Below are positions 18,109 through 27,101 of a DNA stretch of 58,782 bases, piece by piece. A program made the translations under genes and the position numbers. Source of the stretch: Rhodobacter sp. (GTDB taxonomy: Bacteria > Pseudomonadota > Alphaproteobacteria > Rhodobacterales > Rhodobacteraceae); assembly GCA_027490955.1 (NCBI GenBank), contig JAIXXB010000001.1, positions 1 to 58,782 of the forward strand, given 5' to 3'. Numbering within the stretch: position 1 is the first letter of the stretch; each line of letters begins with the position of its first letter. Under the pieces are notes generated by a model. The model was given only the letters and a program-made list of their open reading frames with translations, did not search any database and was not told the DNA's origin.

Positions 18109-18851
18109 AGCAGGCTCCAGCTTTGGCCAACAGCGATGCCGCCGCCCTGTTCTACCACCGCATAAAGGCCAAAGTCGCTGTGGCCGAAATGCTGGTCTAA
18201 TGCGTCCAATGTCGGGGCATTGCTGCGGCCCGTCACAGGATCGACAGTTGTTGCGCTGCAGCGGGTGATACGCTCTTCAATGCGCAAAATAGCATCGCCA
18301 ATGGCAATGCGGCGGCCAATCCAATTCCATTCATCCCAAGGCGCACTGCCCGCCAGCCACAGGTTACCGCGCCAGCGGTCAATGGACAAATCTTGCCCCA
18401 TGCGGGCAGACAAATCTTGCAGCGATGCCAAAGACAAAAGCGACAGCGCAGGCAGTGGCGTATCGGTCATCCCGCGCCCTGCGCTGACGATTTGGGCAGG
18501 CAAAGCGCGCCCTTGGGCATTCAATGGGCGCACCCATTCCAAAAAGCGCGGCAGATCTTCGGGCGTATCAGGGCAAAAAGTGATGCTGCCGCGATCTGGG
18601 TGGTGCAGCGTGACGTGGCGCGTGGCCTCGTTTAAGGTGCAGGTGATTGCCATCAATTGCGGCGATTTTGCCCCGCGCGTGAAATTGGCGCAGGGGTTCC
18701 AGCCCGCGGTCAGCTGTGCCGCCTCGTGCGCGACGGCCCAATGGCGATCCCAAGGCAGGCACTGATCGGGCGAAAGCAGAACGGACGCGAGATACTCGCG
18801 TCCGTGCCCCTTGATCGGGTGGCGGCAAATATGCGCCAGCGTCCCTGTCAT
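18105..18851 (-). CDS. MOSC domain protein
   Basis: MOSC domains bind molybdenum-cofactor-derived sulfur and appear in Moco sulfurases and related reductases. The 248-residue chain starts MTGTLAHICRHPIKGHGRE, the beta-barrel N-terminal domain. The C-terminal part contains RWRGNLWLAG, RIEERITRCSATTVDP with the conserved cysteine, and GHSDFGLYAVV. Start and stop both overlap neighbours by four bases (yidC and engB). This order recurs in Rhodobacteraceae; its link with yidC is positional only. Confidence 0.88.
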   Translation of the reverse strand: MTGTLAHICRHPIKGHGREYLASVLLSPDQCLPWDRHWAVAHEAAQLTAGWNPCANFTRGAKSPQLMAITCTLNEATRHVTLHHPDRGSITFCPDTPEDLPRFLEWVRPLNAQGRALPAQIVSAGRGMTDTPLPALSLLSLASLQDLSARMGQDLSIDRWRGNLWLAGSAPWDEWNWIGRRIAIGDAILRIEERITRCSATTVDPVTGRSNAPTLDALDQHFGHSDFGLYAVVEQGGGIAVGQSWSLL

Positions 18852-20743
18852 TTCTTTTTGGCAGGCGCAGGCGGCGTGGCGGGCTTTTTGCCAAAGCTGG
18901 ACCGAATATTGCCAAAGATATCGGGCGTATGCCCATGGCTGCGCATGATCAGATATTGCTGCACAAAGGTGATGGTGTTGTTGGTGATCCAATACACAAC
19001 CAGACCGCTGGCAAAACTGCCCAGCATGAACATGAATATCCACGGCATCCATGCAAAGACCTGCTGCTGCACTGGGTCAGTCGGCGCTGGGTTCAGCTTT
19101 TGCTGCAACCACATCGACACACCCAGCAAAATGGGCAAAATCCCAATGAAAATCAGCGCAAGGATCGAGCCCTGTGCAGGCGCGCTCCACGGCAGCAGGC
19201 CAAACAGGTTGAACAGGCTAGAGGTATCGGGTGCAGACAGGTCTTTCAGCCAGCCAAAGAACGGCGCGTGGCGCAATTCGATGGTGACAAAAATCACCTT
19301 ATACAGGGCAAAGAAAATGGGAATCTGGATCAAAATCGGCAGGCACCCCGCAGCGGGGTTTACCTTTTTGGTTTTGTACAGGTTCATCATTTCTTTTTGC
19401 ATGCCCGCGCGGTCATCGCCGAAACGCTCTTTCAGCGCCTCCATCTCGGGCTGCAATTCCTTCATCCGCGCCATCGAGACATAGGATTTATAGGCCAGCG
19501 GCAGAACCAGCGTTTTCAAAACAAAGGTCAGCGCGATGATCGCAAGGCCCATATTGCCGATATGCGCGTTCAGCCAATGCAGCACGGCGAAAATCGGTTT
19601 AGTGAAGAAATAGAACCAACCCCAATCGATCGAATCGATAAAGCCCGCAATCACGGGTTGGTCGGGATTGGCCCGCGCCCCAAACAGGCGCGGCAGCAGG
19701 CTTGGGCTGTTTTCATAGCGCTGGATGGTGGCCCATTCTTTGGCCCCCGCAAACAGGCGGGTGGTCGAACTGGTGCTTTGCCCTGCGGGAATGGTCACAA
19801 GAGGCATGCGCAATTCGGCCTGATAGATATTGGCAGAGGGCAGGAATTTGCTGGCGGCGGTAAACGCCTCGCCCTGCTGCGGGATCAAGGTGGCCATCCA
19901 GTAATGGTCGGTAAAGCCGATCCAGCCATCGGTGGTGGCGGGGGCGGTTTCAACCAAGGCTTGCTCGGCCTCATTGACGGGCAGGTCGGCAAATTCGCTG
20001 TAATTGGCCTCGTGATAAATACCATCAGTGCGGCGGATCAGGCCTTCGTGCACGACATAGATGTTGACCATGTTATCGGGCAGACCGTGGCGGGCGACGA
20101 TGCCGTATTTCGACAGATTCGCATCGGCAGTGCCTGCGTTTTTCACATCGTCCGTGACTGTGAACATGAAATCGGCGTCAACCGCGATGGTGCGGGTAAA
20201 GGTCAGGCCCTTGGTGTTTTTCCATTCCAAAACCACGGGCGAATCGGGGGTGAGCGTGCCGCCCGATTTAATGGCCCAAACTGTGGTGGCGCTGGGCACA
20301 TCGGCAGCATCCAGACCCGCGCCATTGGCCCAGCCAAACACCGCGTAATAGGGCGTGCCTTCGCCCACGGGTGACAGCAGCTTTACCTCGGGCGAATCGA
20401 CATCCAGCGTTTCGCGGTAGGTTTTCAGCGACAGATCGTCAATGCGCCCGCCATAGGTGGAAATCGAACCCGAAAGTTTGGGCGTGTCGATTTGGATGCG
20501 CGGGGCATCGGATGCGGCCGCGCTGGCGGTATCGGCAGGGGCGGCAGGCGTTGGCGTGGTGGCAGGCGCTGCGGGGGCGGATGTGCCCAAAGCTGCGGCA
20601 TCGGGTGCGGCCAATTCGCTTTGCTGCGCATTTGGATCGGGGAACCATTGCGGAAACAGCATCGGGCCGCCCACAAACCAGACAAGGATCACCCCAAGGC
20701 TTAGCGCTGTGGCAAGGATAAGGTTCTTATTTTGATCGTCCAT
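18848..20743 (-). CDS. yidC: Membrane protein insertase YidC
   Basis: Inserts proteins into the inner membrane, alone or with SecYEG. The 631-residue form starting at 20743 (MDDQNKN) has the Gram-negative layout: first membrane segment at residues 9-27, a large periplasmic domain preceded by a proline/alanine-rich linker, and five C-terminal segments. The conserved C-terminal blocks are IALTFVLKTLVLPLAYKS, KVNPAAGCLPILIQIPIFFALY, and ITNNTITFVQQY. It ends KKPATPPAPAKKK. Confidence 0.96.
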   Translation of the reverse strand: MDDQNKNLILATALSLGVILVWFVGGPMLFPQWFPDPNAQQSELAAPDAAALGTSAPAAPATTPTPAAPADTASAAASDAPRIQIDTPKLSGSISTYGGRIDDLSLKTYRETLDVDSPEVKLLSPVGEGTPYYAVFGWANGAGLDAADVPSATTVWAIKSGGTLTPDSPVVLEWKNTKGLTFTRTIAVDADFMFTVTDDVKNAGTADANLSKYGIVARHGLPDNMVNIYVVHEGLIRRTDGIYHEANYSEFADLPVNEAEQALVETAPATTDGWIGFTDHYWMATLIPQQGEAFTAASKFLPSANIYQAELRMPLVTIPAGQSTSSTTRLFAGAKEWATIQRYENSPSLLPRLFGARANPDQPVIAGFIDSIDWGWFYFFTKPIFAVLHWLNAHIGNMGLAIIALTFVLKTLVLPLAYKSYVSMARMKELQPEMEALKERFGDDRAGMQKEMMNLYKTKKVNPAAGCLPILIQIPIFFALYKVIFVTIELRHAPFFGWLKDLSAPDTSSLFNLFGLLPWSAPAQGSILALIFIGILPILLGVSMWLQQKLNPAPTDPVQQQVFAWMPWIFMFMLGSFASGLVVYWITNNTITFVQQYLIMRSHGHTPDIFGNIRSSFGKKPATPPAPAKKK

Positions 20744-20834
20744 TTGGACCACCGCCTATTGTTCAAAACTTTGCGCAGGTTCAACGATAGGGGGCGGCAA
20801 AGGTCAAGCGGTTTTCCCTGTTTCACCCTGCCGT

Positions 20835-22388
20835 TCAGCGCATTTCTTGGCTGATTCGCGGCAGTTTGCCGATTTTGCGCCGCTCGGCCGCGATCCAGCC
20901 GCTGGTATCTTCAATCGGCATGGGGCGGGCAATGCCAAAGCCCTGCACATCGTTGCAGCCAAGCTGTGCCAGCATCGCATGTTCGGCAGCGGTTTCCACG
21001 CCTTCGGCAAGGGTGGACAGCTCTAACCGTTCGGCCATGGACAAAATGGCGGCAATCATGCGCTGCTGGCCGCGATCTTCGTCAACGCGGGTGACAAAAC
21101 TGCGGTCAATCTTCAGGCGGCGAATGGCAAAGCGCCGTATGGATGTGATCGACGCATGGCCTGTGCCAAAATCATCCAAATCAATGCCGCAGCCAAGGCG
21201 GGCGAGGGCGGCGATATTGGCCACGATCACATCGTTATCAGTGGTGGCCACGACATTTTCCAGCACCTCGACACAAAGGCGATTTGGATTCAGGTCAAAG
21301 CGGTCAAGTTCCCATTTGATTTTATCGGCAAGGCGGGGGTTGCGCAGCTCTTCTGCCGAAAGATTGACCGACACAGTGGGAATATCCAAATGCGATTTGT
21401 CCCAACGGACAAGGGCGGCAAGGGCATTTTGCAGCATCACCTCGCCCAAACGTTCCGACAGGCCAGCGGCCTCGATCATGGGCAAAAACACTGCGGGGCC
21501 AAGCAGGCCCTTGCTGGGATGATACCACCGCGCCAGCGCCTCGAACCCAGTGATGGCCCCCGTATCGGTGGAAATCTGCGGTTGAAAATGGGCGCGGATC
21601 TGGCCTTCGTCCAGTGCGGCCTCTAGCTCGTGGCGCAGCGCGTCATGGTCGGCGCGGGTGCGGGCCATTTCGGGGGCAAAAACGCGCAGCGCCCCCGGCC
21701 CATTGCGGCGCGCCTCATCTGCGGCGACTTGCGCCGCCTCTAGCAGGGCGGTGCCTGTTTCATTGGGCGCACGTTCGGCCAGACAAATCCCGACAGAGCA
21801 GGTGACATAGAGGCGCACGGCATCAATTTCCACAGGGGCGGCAATGGCCGCTTGCAGGCGCGCGGCCAGTTGCACGGCAGTTTCCAAATCCAGCCGCCGA
21901 GCAGGGGCCAAGGCCACAGCAAACCCGCCCCCTTCCAGCCGCGCGACCACATCGCCCTCGCGCAGCGCGGCGCAAATCCGTTCGGCAGACCGCGTCAGAA
22001 CCTTATTCTCAGCCCCGCGGCCATGGCGCTGCAGCAACTGATCAGACCCATCAAATTGCAGCACAAGGCAGGCTGTGGTTTTGCCGTGAAAGGGGCGATC
22101 GGCCAAAATGTCATCCAGACGTTCGACAACATGGTTGCGCAGGGCAAGCTGATCTTCGCGCGGCGCTGTGCGGCGCTGATCGCCCGTCTCTTGGCCCAGA
22201 CGCAACGCGCCAAGCAGCCCTAACGCCAGCGGTAGGCCCAGCGCGGTGGCCAAAAGGCTGACCTCGCCGCCCAGCCAAAAGGCGGCAAGGCTGATTGCGG
22301 GGATAAACACCATCCATTCTGGCCTGCGAATCAGCGTCACTGTGGCATAACCCATGCCCGAAATCTTGCTGCGCAAGCTGCTGAACAT
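20835..22388 (-). CDS. Membrane GGDEF/EAL protein, degenerate GGDEF, probable c-di-GMP phosphodiesterase
   Basis: Starts at 22388 (MFSSLRSK), 517 residues. Two hydrophobic segments near residues 26-68 are followed by a GGDEF-like domain whose signature reads GGGFA, so diguanylate cyclase activity is unlikely. The EAL domain looks intact: FEALARW, NLSAEEL, DDFGTGHASI, and KIDRSFV. It would hydrolyse cyclic di-GMP at the inner membrane. It lies between yidC and ttcA on the leftward strand and is not a usual member of that cluster. Confidence 0.88.
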   Translation of the reverse strand: MFSSLRSKISGMGYATVTLIRRPEWMVFIPAISLAAFWLGGEVSLLATALGLPLALGLLGALRLGQETGDQRRTAPREDQLALRNHVVERLDDILADRPFHGKTTACLVLQFDGSDQLLQRHGRGAENKVLTRSAERICAALREGDVVARLEGGGFAVALAPARRLDLETAVQLAARLQAAIAAPVEIDAVRLYVTCSVGICLAERAPNETGTALLEAAQVAADEARRNGPGALRVFAPEMARTRADHDALRHELEAALDEGQIRAHFQPQISTDTGAITGFEALARWYHPSKGLLGPAVFLPMIEAAGLSERLGEVMLQNALAALVRWDKSHLDIPTVSVNLSAEELRNPRLADKIKWELDRFDLNPNRLCVEVLENVVATTDNDVIVANIAALARLGCGIDLDDFGTGHASITSIRRFAIRRLKIDRSFVTRVDEDRGQQRMIAAILSMAERLELSTLAEGVETAAEHAMLAQLGCNDVQGFGIARPMPIEDTSGWIAAERRKIGKLPRISQEMR

Positions 22389-22462
22389 TGCCAAACTCTC
22401 CCCTACAGGGGGGCGCAATCGCCCCGTTGGGGACAAGCTAGGCAAAGGGTCTAACAGAGTGG

Positions 22463-23335
22463 TTAATCTGCCCGAGGTCGATCTGACTGATTTTCTTTAA
22501 ACTTTTCACCATCTGTCCCGCCCAAGGCCAAACCCATAAAATCAAACAATGTTGGGTCGGCCAGATGCGACGGGCGCACATGCATCAAGGCGCGGGCCAT
22601 GATGCCGCGCCGCCCGGGGCTGCGCGCCTCCCATTCATCAAGAATTTTCTTGACCTGCACGCGCTGCAACCCCTCTTGGCTGCCGCACAGATCGCAAGGG
22701 ATGATGGGAAATTCCATGGCGCGGGCAAAGGCATCACAATCAGCCTCTGATACAAAGGCCAGCGGGCGATAGACAAACAAATCACCCTCTTCATTCACCA
22801 GTTTTGGCGGCATGGTGGCAAGGCGACCGCCGTGAAACAGGTTCATAAAGAAGGTTTCCAGCATGTCATCGCGGTGATGGCCCAGCACCACGGCGCTGCA
22901 GCCTTCTTCGCGGGCGATGCGATACAAATTGCCCCGCCGCAGGCGCGAACACAGCGCGCAATAGGTGCGCCCTTGCGGCACTTTTTCAACCACAATCGAA
23001 TAGGTGTCTTGATATTCGATGCGGTGCGCAATGCCCATTTTTGTTAGAAATTCGGGCAGCACAGTGGCGGGAAAATTCGGCTGGCCTTGGTCAAGGTTGC
23101 AGGCCAGCAAATCCACAGGCAGCAGGCCGCGCCATTTCAAATCCTGCAGCACGGCCAGCAAGGTGTAACTGTCCTTGCCGCCCGACAGGCAAACCAGCCA
23201 GCGCGCGCCGCGCTGGATCATGCCATAGGTGTCGATGGCATCGCGCACCTGCTGCAAAATCTGCTTGTGCAGGCGGCGAAACTCGTCCGTCTGGGGGGCG
23301 TTTTGCAAGATCAGAGGAATGTCAGCGTCCAGCAT
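22463..23335 (-). CDS. ttcA: tRNA 2-thiocytidine biosynthesis protein TtcA
   Basis: ATP- and Fe-S-dependent thiolase that makes s2C32 in tRNA. PP-loop SGGKDS lies near residue 55. The cluster ligands are seen as CALC in [10 protein letters not shown] and the later [21 protein letters not shown] is another family block. From ATG 23335 (MLDADIP) the protein has 290 residues. An upstream in-frame start would overlap yidD and is less likely. Confidence 0.92.
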   Translation of the reverse strand: MLDADIPLILQNAPQTDEFRRLHKQILQQVRDAIDTYGMIQRGARWLVCLSGGKDSYTLLAVLQDLKWRGLLPVDLLACNLDQGQPNFPATVLPEFLTKMGIAHRIEYQDTYSIVVEKVPQGRTYCALCSRLRRGNLYRIAREEGCSAVVLGHHRDDMLETFFMNLFHGGRLATMPPKLVNEEGDLFVYRPLAFVSEADCDAFARAMEFPIIPCDLCGSQEGLQRVQVKKILDEWEARSPGRRGIMARALMHVRPSHLADPTLFDFMGLALGGTDGEKFKENQSDRPRAD

Positions 23336-23342
23336 GGCGGGC

Positions 23343-23576
23343 CTAATCGTGCGAATGGGGGGGGACGGGATCATATCCACTGCCGCCCCAAGGATGGCAG
23401 CGCAGCAGGCGGCGGATGGTTAGATAACTGCCCTTAAAGGCCCCATGTTTTTCCAGCGCCTCCAGCGCATAGGCGCTGCAGGTGGGCTGATAGCGGCAAC
23501 TGTGCCCCACCCAAGGCGACAAGAGCAGGCGATAGGCGCGCACAGGCAGGGCGACGATATGGGCAAGGGGGCTCAT
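23343..23576 (-). CDS. yidD: Membrane protein insertion efficiency factor YidD
   Basis: Small membrane-associated protein thought to assist YidC-mediated insertion. The 77 residues include the family hallmark [11 protein letters not shown] and [21 protein letters not shown]. The start overlaps the rnpA stop by four bases. Its position between rnpA and yidC follows the widespread rpmH-rnpA-yidD-yidC order, here with two genes inserted before yidC. Confidence 0.95.
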   Translation of the reverse strand: MSPLAHIVALPVRAYRLLLSPWVGHSCRYQPTCSAYALEALEKHGAFKGSYLTIRRLLRCHPWGGSGYDPVPPHSHD

Positions 23577-24001
23577 GCTTTGGCCTTTTCGGCATGGATT
23601 TGCGCCAAGGCGCGGCGCAGATCGGCCAGCAAATCCGCAAAGTCGCGCGCAATGGTCGCCTGCGGTTTGGCAACCAAGACATAATCCCAGCCTGCCTGCC
23701 CAAGTTCGGGCAAAACCGCGCGCACCACCGCGCGCATGCGCCGCTTGGCGCGGTTGCGCGCCACGGCATTGCCGATTTTCTTGCTGGCGGTAAAACCGAT
23801 GCGGATGGCGGGCGTGTCATCGTGACGCGGGCGCGCTTGCAATAGGAAACTGCCCGTTCCCATGCGCCGCGCAGACGAGGCACGCAGAAAATCCGCGCGC
23901 TGGGTAAGGGTGGCAATGCTGGGCTGCGCGCAAAGCAAAACCGCCGCGGCATTTTCAAAGGCGCTGTTTTCGCCCTGATCCGATGCCTTCGGCGGTTCCA
24001 T
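23573..24001 (-). CDS. rnpA: Ribonuclease P protein component
   Basis: Protein cofactor of RNase P, which trims tRNA 5' ends. The 142-residue chain contains the RNR signature [13 protein letters not shown] and the FTASKKIG strand. I chose ATG 24001 (MEPPKASD), which has AAAGGGG nine bases upstream, over the start at 24025. The N-terminal region of about 40 residues is an alphaproteobacterial extension. It ends in an ATGA overlap with yidD. Confidence 0.93.
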   Translation of the reverse strand: MEPPKASDQGENSAFENAAAVLLCAQPSIATLTQRADFLRASSARRMGTGSFLLQARPRHDDTPAIRIGFTASKKIGNAVARNRAKRRMRAVVRAVLPELGQAGWDYVLVAKPQATIARDFADLLADLRRALAQIHAEKAKA

Positions 24002-24062
24002 ATCTTGCCCCTTTATCCGCCCCAAGACAGGGCGGCAAAAGCGTTCTTAGATAGATTTAGAT

Positions 24063-24197
24063 TTAGGCAGACAGTTTTTTGCGGCCCTTGGCGCGGCGCG
24101 CTGCCAGCACAAGGCGGCCGCCTTTGGTGGCCATGCGCGCACGGAACCCGTGGCGGCGGGCGCGAACAAGGTTCGAAGGTTGAAAAGTGCGCTTCAT
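24063..24197 (-). CDS. rpmH: 50S ribosomal protein L34
   Basis: A 44-residue basic protein reading [19 protein letters not shown] at its N-terminus and ending KGRKKLSA, the complete L34 signature. It is preceded by a well-formed sigma-70 promoter at 24262-24290 and followed by rnpA, as in most bacteria. Confidence 0.98.
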   Translation of the reverse strand: MKRTFQPSNLVRARRHGFRARMATKGGRLVLAARRAKGRKKLSA

Positions 24198-24261
24198 CGC
24201 GGTCTCCATCAGACGTATGCTGCAAATCGGACAGATTCGTCAGCCGTAAACTTGAAGCTGT

Positions 24262-24290
24262 CGTTTAGGCGGGGATTTGGGCCAAGTCAA
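24262..24290 (-). promoter_or_regulatory. rpmH promoter
   Basis: On the minus strand TTGACT (24285-24290) and TAAACG (24262-24267) are separated by exactly 17 bases. Transcription would start near 24255, giving a leader of about 58 bases ahead of rpmH. No better promoter is visible in the 250-base gap shared with the divergent histidine kinase gene. Confidence 0.75.
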
Positions 24291-24447
24291 CGGCGCAATG
24301 CGCCTTTTGTCCAAGAATTTGCGCCAGTTTCGCGCGAAACAAAGCCAGCCTTGGCAAGAAAGCGCCATAGCACTCGCAGATGGGCCTGCAAACTGCTAAG
24401 ATTTTGGCACACAGTGCACTGCGCCTGCAACAAGGAACGCCCAGATC

Positions 24448-25923
24448 GTGCGAGACGGCAGCGAAATAGATCAGGCCGAACAGATCAGCCCCCCAGCCCC
24501 GCGCGAGGCATGGACAGGGGGGTTTTGGCGCACGCTGTCGGGCCGTTTTCTGATTTTGACAGTGGTCTTTGTCATGGTGGCCGAAGTGCTGATCTTTGTG
24601 CCATCCATCGCGCGGTTTCGGGCCGATTTTCTGAATATGCGGCTGGAAAAGGCGCAGATCGCCGCCCTTGCCCAACTGGCTGCGCCCGATATGGTCACGC
24701 CCGAATTGGAACGCGAATTGCTGGCCAATGCCGAGGTGTTCAACGTGGTCTTGCGCCGCAATGAGGTGCGCGAATTGGTGCTGTCATCGCAACTGCCGCA
24801 GCCCATTTCGCAAACCTTTGATCTGCGCGGCGCGGGGCCGATGGCGCTGATTGGCGATGCCTTTGCCGCGCTGACGGGGCGTACAGGCGGCATTATCCGC
24901 GTGATCGGCCAGCCCGTGCAAGATGCGGGGCTGCTGATTGAAATCACAATGGATGCCGCCCCCCTGCGCGCGGCGCTGATTGATTATGGCGCGCGGATTT
25001 TGGTGCTGTCGGCGGTGATTTCGGCGATCACGGCGCTGGCGCTGTTTTGGGCGGTGCAGCGGCTGATGGTGGCCCCCATTCGGCGCGTGGTGCTGCATAT
25101 GCAATCTTATGCCGAAGCGCCCGAAGATGCCCGCCGTGTGATTGCGCCCACCTCGCGCGTGGATGAATTGCGCCGCGCCGAAGAGGCGATGGCAGTGATG
25201 CAAACGCAACTGACATCGGCCCTGCGGCAAAAGGAACGCTTGGCGCAACTGGGCGGGGCGGTGGCCAAAATCTCGCATGATTTGCGCAATATCCTGACCT
25301 CGGCGCAGCTGTTTGTGGATCGGATTGAGGGCAGCCAAGACCCCGCCGTGGCGCGCGCTGCGCCCAAACTGGTGGGCAGCATATCGCGCGCGGTGGCGCT
25401 GTGCGAATCCACCCTGACCTTTGGCCGCGCCGAAGAGGCCGCCCCCCAACCGCGCCCTGTGGACATTGCCCTGCTGGCGCGCGATGTGGCCGAGGCAGAT
25501 GGGATTGACCCAGATGCGCCCAACGCCCCGCATCCCGTTACCTTGCATATCGATGCGCCGCAGGGCCTGCTGATTTGGGCTGATCCTGAACAGCTATACC
25601 GCGTGCTGTCCAACCTGATCCGCAATGCGCGCCAAGCCATCGAGGCGCAGGGCAAAGCGGGGCAGATCACCATTTCGGCAGGGCAAAGCCCCGTGGAATA
25701 TTGGGTGATGGTGTCCGATACAGGGCCTGGCCTGCCCGAGCGCGCCCGCGCGCATTTGTTCGAGGCGTTTTCAGGTTCGGCCCGCAAGGGCGGCACGGGG
25801 CTGGGCCTTGCCATTGCGGCGGAATTGGTGCGCGGCCATGGCGGGCGGCTGGAACTGTTGCGCAGCACAGCCCAAGGCACGGCCTTTATCCTGCATCTGC
25901 CAAAGTCACCCACATTGTCATAG
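24448..25923 (+). CDS. Membrane sensor histidine kinase (orphan)
   Basis: Starts with GTG at 24448 behind AAGGAA; 491 residues. One membrane segment at about 31-52 and another at about 183-205 flank a periplasmic domain of roughly 130 residues; a HAMP-like linker follows. The phosphoacceptor is H277 in KISHDLRNIL, unusual in having N where most kinases have a P after the helix turn. ATP-binding boxes are NLIRNARQAIE, DTGPGLP and GTGLGLAI. No response regulator gene lies beside it. The ligand is unknown. Confidence 0.9.
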   Translation: MRDGSEIDQAEQISPPAPREAWTGGFWRTLSGRFLILTVVFVMVAEVLIFVPSIARFRADFLNMRLEKAQIAALAQLAAPDMVTPELERELLANAEVFNVVLRRNEVRELVLSSQLPQPISQTFDLRGAGPMALIGDAFAALTGRTGGIIRVIGQPVQDAGLLIEITMDAAPLRAALIDYGARILVLSAVISAITALALFWAVQRLMVAPIRRVVLHMQSYAEAPEDARRVIAPTSRVDELRRAEEAMAVMQTQLTSALRQKERLAQLGGAVAKISHDLRNILTSAQLFVDRIEGSQDPAVARAAPKLVGSISRAVALCESTLTFGRAEEAAPQPRPVDIALLARDVAEADGIDPDAPNAPHPVTLHIDAPQGLLIWADPEQLYRVLSNLIRNARQAIEAQGKAGQITISAGQSPVEYWVMVSDTGPGLPERARAHLFEAFSGSARKGGTGLGLAIAAELVRGHGGRLELLRSTAQGTAFILHLPKSPTLS

Positions 25924-25979
25924 CCGCCCCATTTTCACCCTTGCATCCCTGCGCACACAAGGCTATTTGCCCACCTAAC

Positions 25980-26056
25980 GGACCCATAGCTCAGCTGGAT
26001 AGAGCATCAGACTACGAATCTGAGGGTCGGGCGTTCGAATCGCTCTGGGTCCGCCA
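25980..26056 (+). tRNA. tRNA-Arg (anticodon ACG)
   Basis: A complete 77-base cloverleaf. The acceptor stem pairs GGACCCA (25980-25986) with TGGGTCC (26046-26052), discriminator G and encoded CCA at 26054-26056. The anticodon loop is CTACGAA between TCAGA and TCTGA. The T-loop is TTCGAAT. ACG would be edited to ICG to read CGU, CGC and CGA. Confidence 0.97.
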
Positions 26057-26111
26057 TTTTCCCCTAAACCTTGATAACCATACCCCATGTCCCAAACATG
26101 GCTACGCACAA

Positions 26112-26136
26112 CAGCCCGCAGTTTGGCTGCGGGCTG
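26112..26136. terminator. Stem-loop between tRNA-Arg and the SMP-30 gene
   Basis: A perfect 10-bp stem CAGCCCGCAG/CTGCGGGCTG with a five-base loop. Neither side has a long T-run; on the minus strand it is followed by TTGTGCG. It may act as a transcript end for the leftward operon that finishes at 26186, or for the tRNA. A partial second copy of the right arm follows (GCGGGCTG at 26136-26143). Confidence 0.5.
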
Positions 26137-26185
26137 CGGGCTGTCGGGAGTGGGCGCTGGGTTAGGCCCTGCTTTGGCGTAAGGT

Positions 26186-27085
26186 TTAGCTGCCAAAGAC
26201 CGAAGGGTAATGCAGCGGCAAACCTGCGCAGGGCACGTCAAGGCGCTCGATCTGCCCTTTGGAGACTTCGGTGACCAAGATTGCCTTGCCGTCTTTTGCA
26301 AAGCACAGGTTGGTCGGGCAGGCACCATCCAGCATCAGCCGATCAACCACAGCGCCTTTGGCATCCAAAACGGTGACGTTCTGCTGGCCATAAACTGTGC
26401 AATACAGCCGCCCATCCGTGCCGAATTTCATCCCATCGGGGCCTTTGAACCCAGTTTGGGTGTCTGGCTGCAGCACATTGCCAAACACCTCGCGGCGCGG
26501 GGCGGCGGTGGAAAACACGTCATAGCGATAGACTTCGCCCGTAAAAGACGCATTGGCGTAAAGCCTGTTTTGCCCATCAAAGGCAATTCCGTTGGTAAAG
26601 CGGATCGCGCGGTCGATGATGCGGATGACCTTATTCTTTTTGGGGTCAATTTCATAGACGCGGCCATCCCAGCCCAGATCCATGAAATTGGGCACGAAAT
26701 TCTGGCCTTCTAGAAAATCAACCATCGGCAGGCCAGAATCGGTCATATACAAATGCCCGTCAGGCCCAAAGGCCAGATCATTGGGAAACAAGAAAGGGCC
26801 GTTTTCGTCATCGCCATGCAGGGTTGCCAGAACCTTCCCGCTGGGCGAGACGCAGATCAATTGCCGCAAAAGAGCCTCGGCGATCCAGATATTGCCATCG
26901 CCATCTACGGCCAGCCCATTGGGCCGCCCACCCGTTTTATGCACGACCTGCCTTTTGCCCGATGGCGAGACATGGGTGACGCAGGCCGTGGCAGAGGTCA
27001 TCTCGGTCACATACATCGACCCATCGGCCAGCGATATCGGGCCTTCGGGTGCGGCGATGCCAGTGGCAAAATGCGGGCGAGTCAT
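26186..27085 (-). CDS. SMP-30/gluconolactonase-family protein
   Basis: Six-bladed beta-propeller hydrolase of 299 residues from ATG 27085 (MTRPHF). Family features are APEGPISLADG near the N-terminus (the metal-binding glutamate region), GGRPNGLAVDGDGNIWIA, FPNDLAFGPDGHLYMTDSG, FTNGIAFD and GPDGMKFGTDGRLY. Members open sugar lactones using a divalent metal. It is the last gene of the leftward ABC-transketolase operon, where it would hydrolyse a lactone made by the SDR dehydrogenase. This step is inferred from context. Confidence 0.85.
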   Translation of the reverse strand: MTRPHFATGIAAPEGPISLADGSMYVTEMTSATACVTHVSPSGKRQVVHKTGGRPNGLAVDGDGNIWIAEALLRQLICVSPSGKVLATLHGDDENGPFLFPNDLAFGPDGHLYMTDSGLPMVDFLEGQNFVPNFMDLGWDGRVYEIDPKKNKVIRIIDRAIRFTNGIAFDGQNRLYANASFTGEVYRYDVFSTAAPRREVFGNVLQPDTQTGFKGPDGMKFGTDGRLYCTVYGQQNVTVLDAKGAVVDRLMLDGACPTNLCFAKDGKAILVTEVSKGQIERLDVPCAGLPLHYPSVFGS

Positions 27086-27101
27086 GGTATCCTCCTTTGG
27101 T

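Noticed and set aside
18852-19052. Upstream in-frame extension of the MOSC gene
   Set aside because: It lies entirely within yidC in another frame; the ATG at 18851 overlapping the yidC stop is the natural start.
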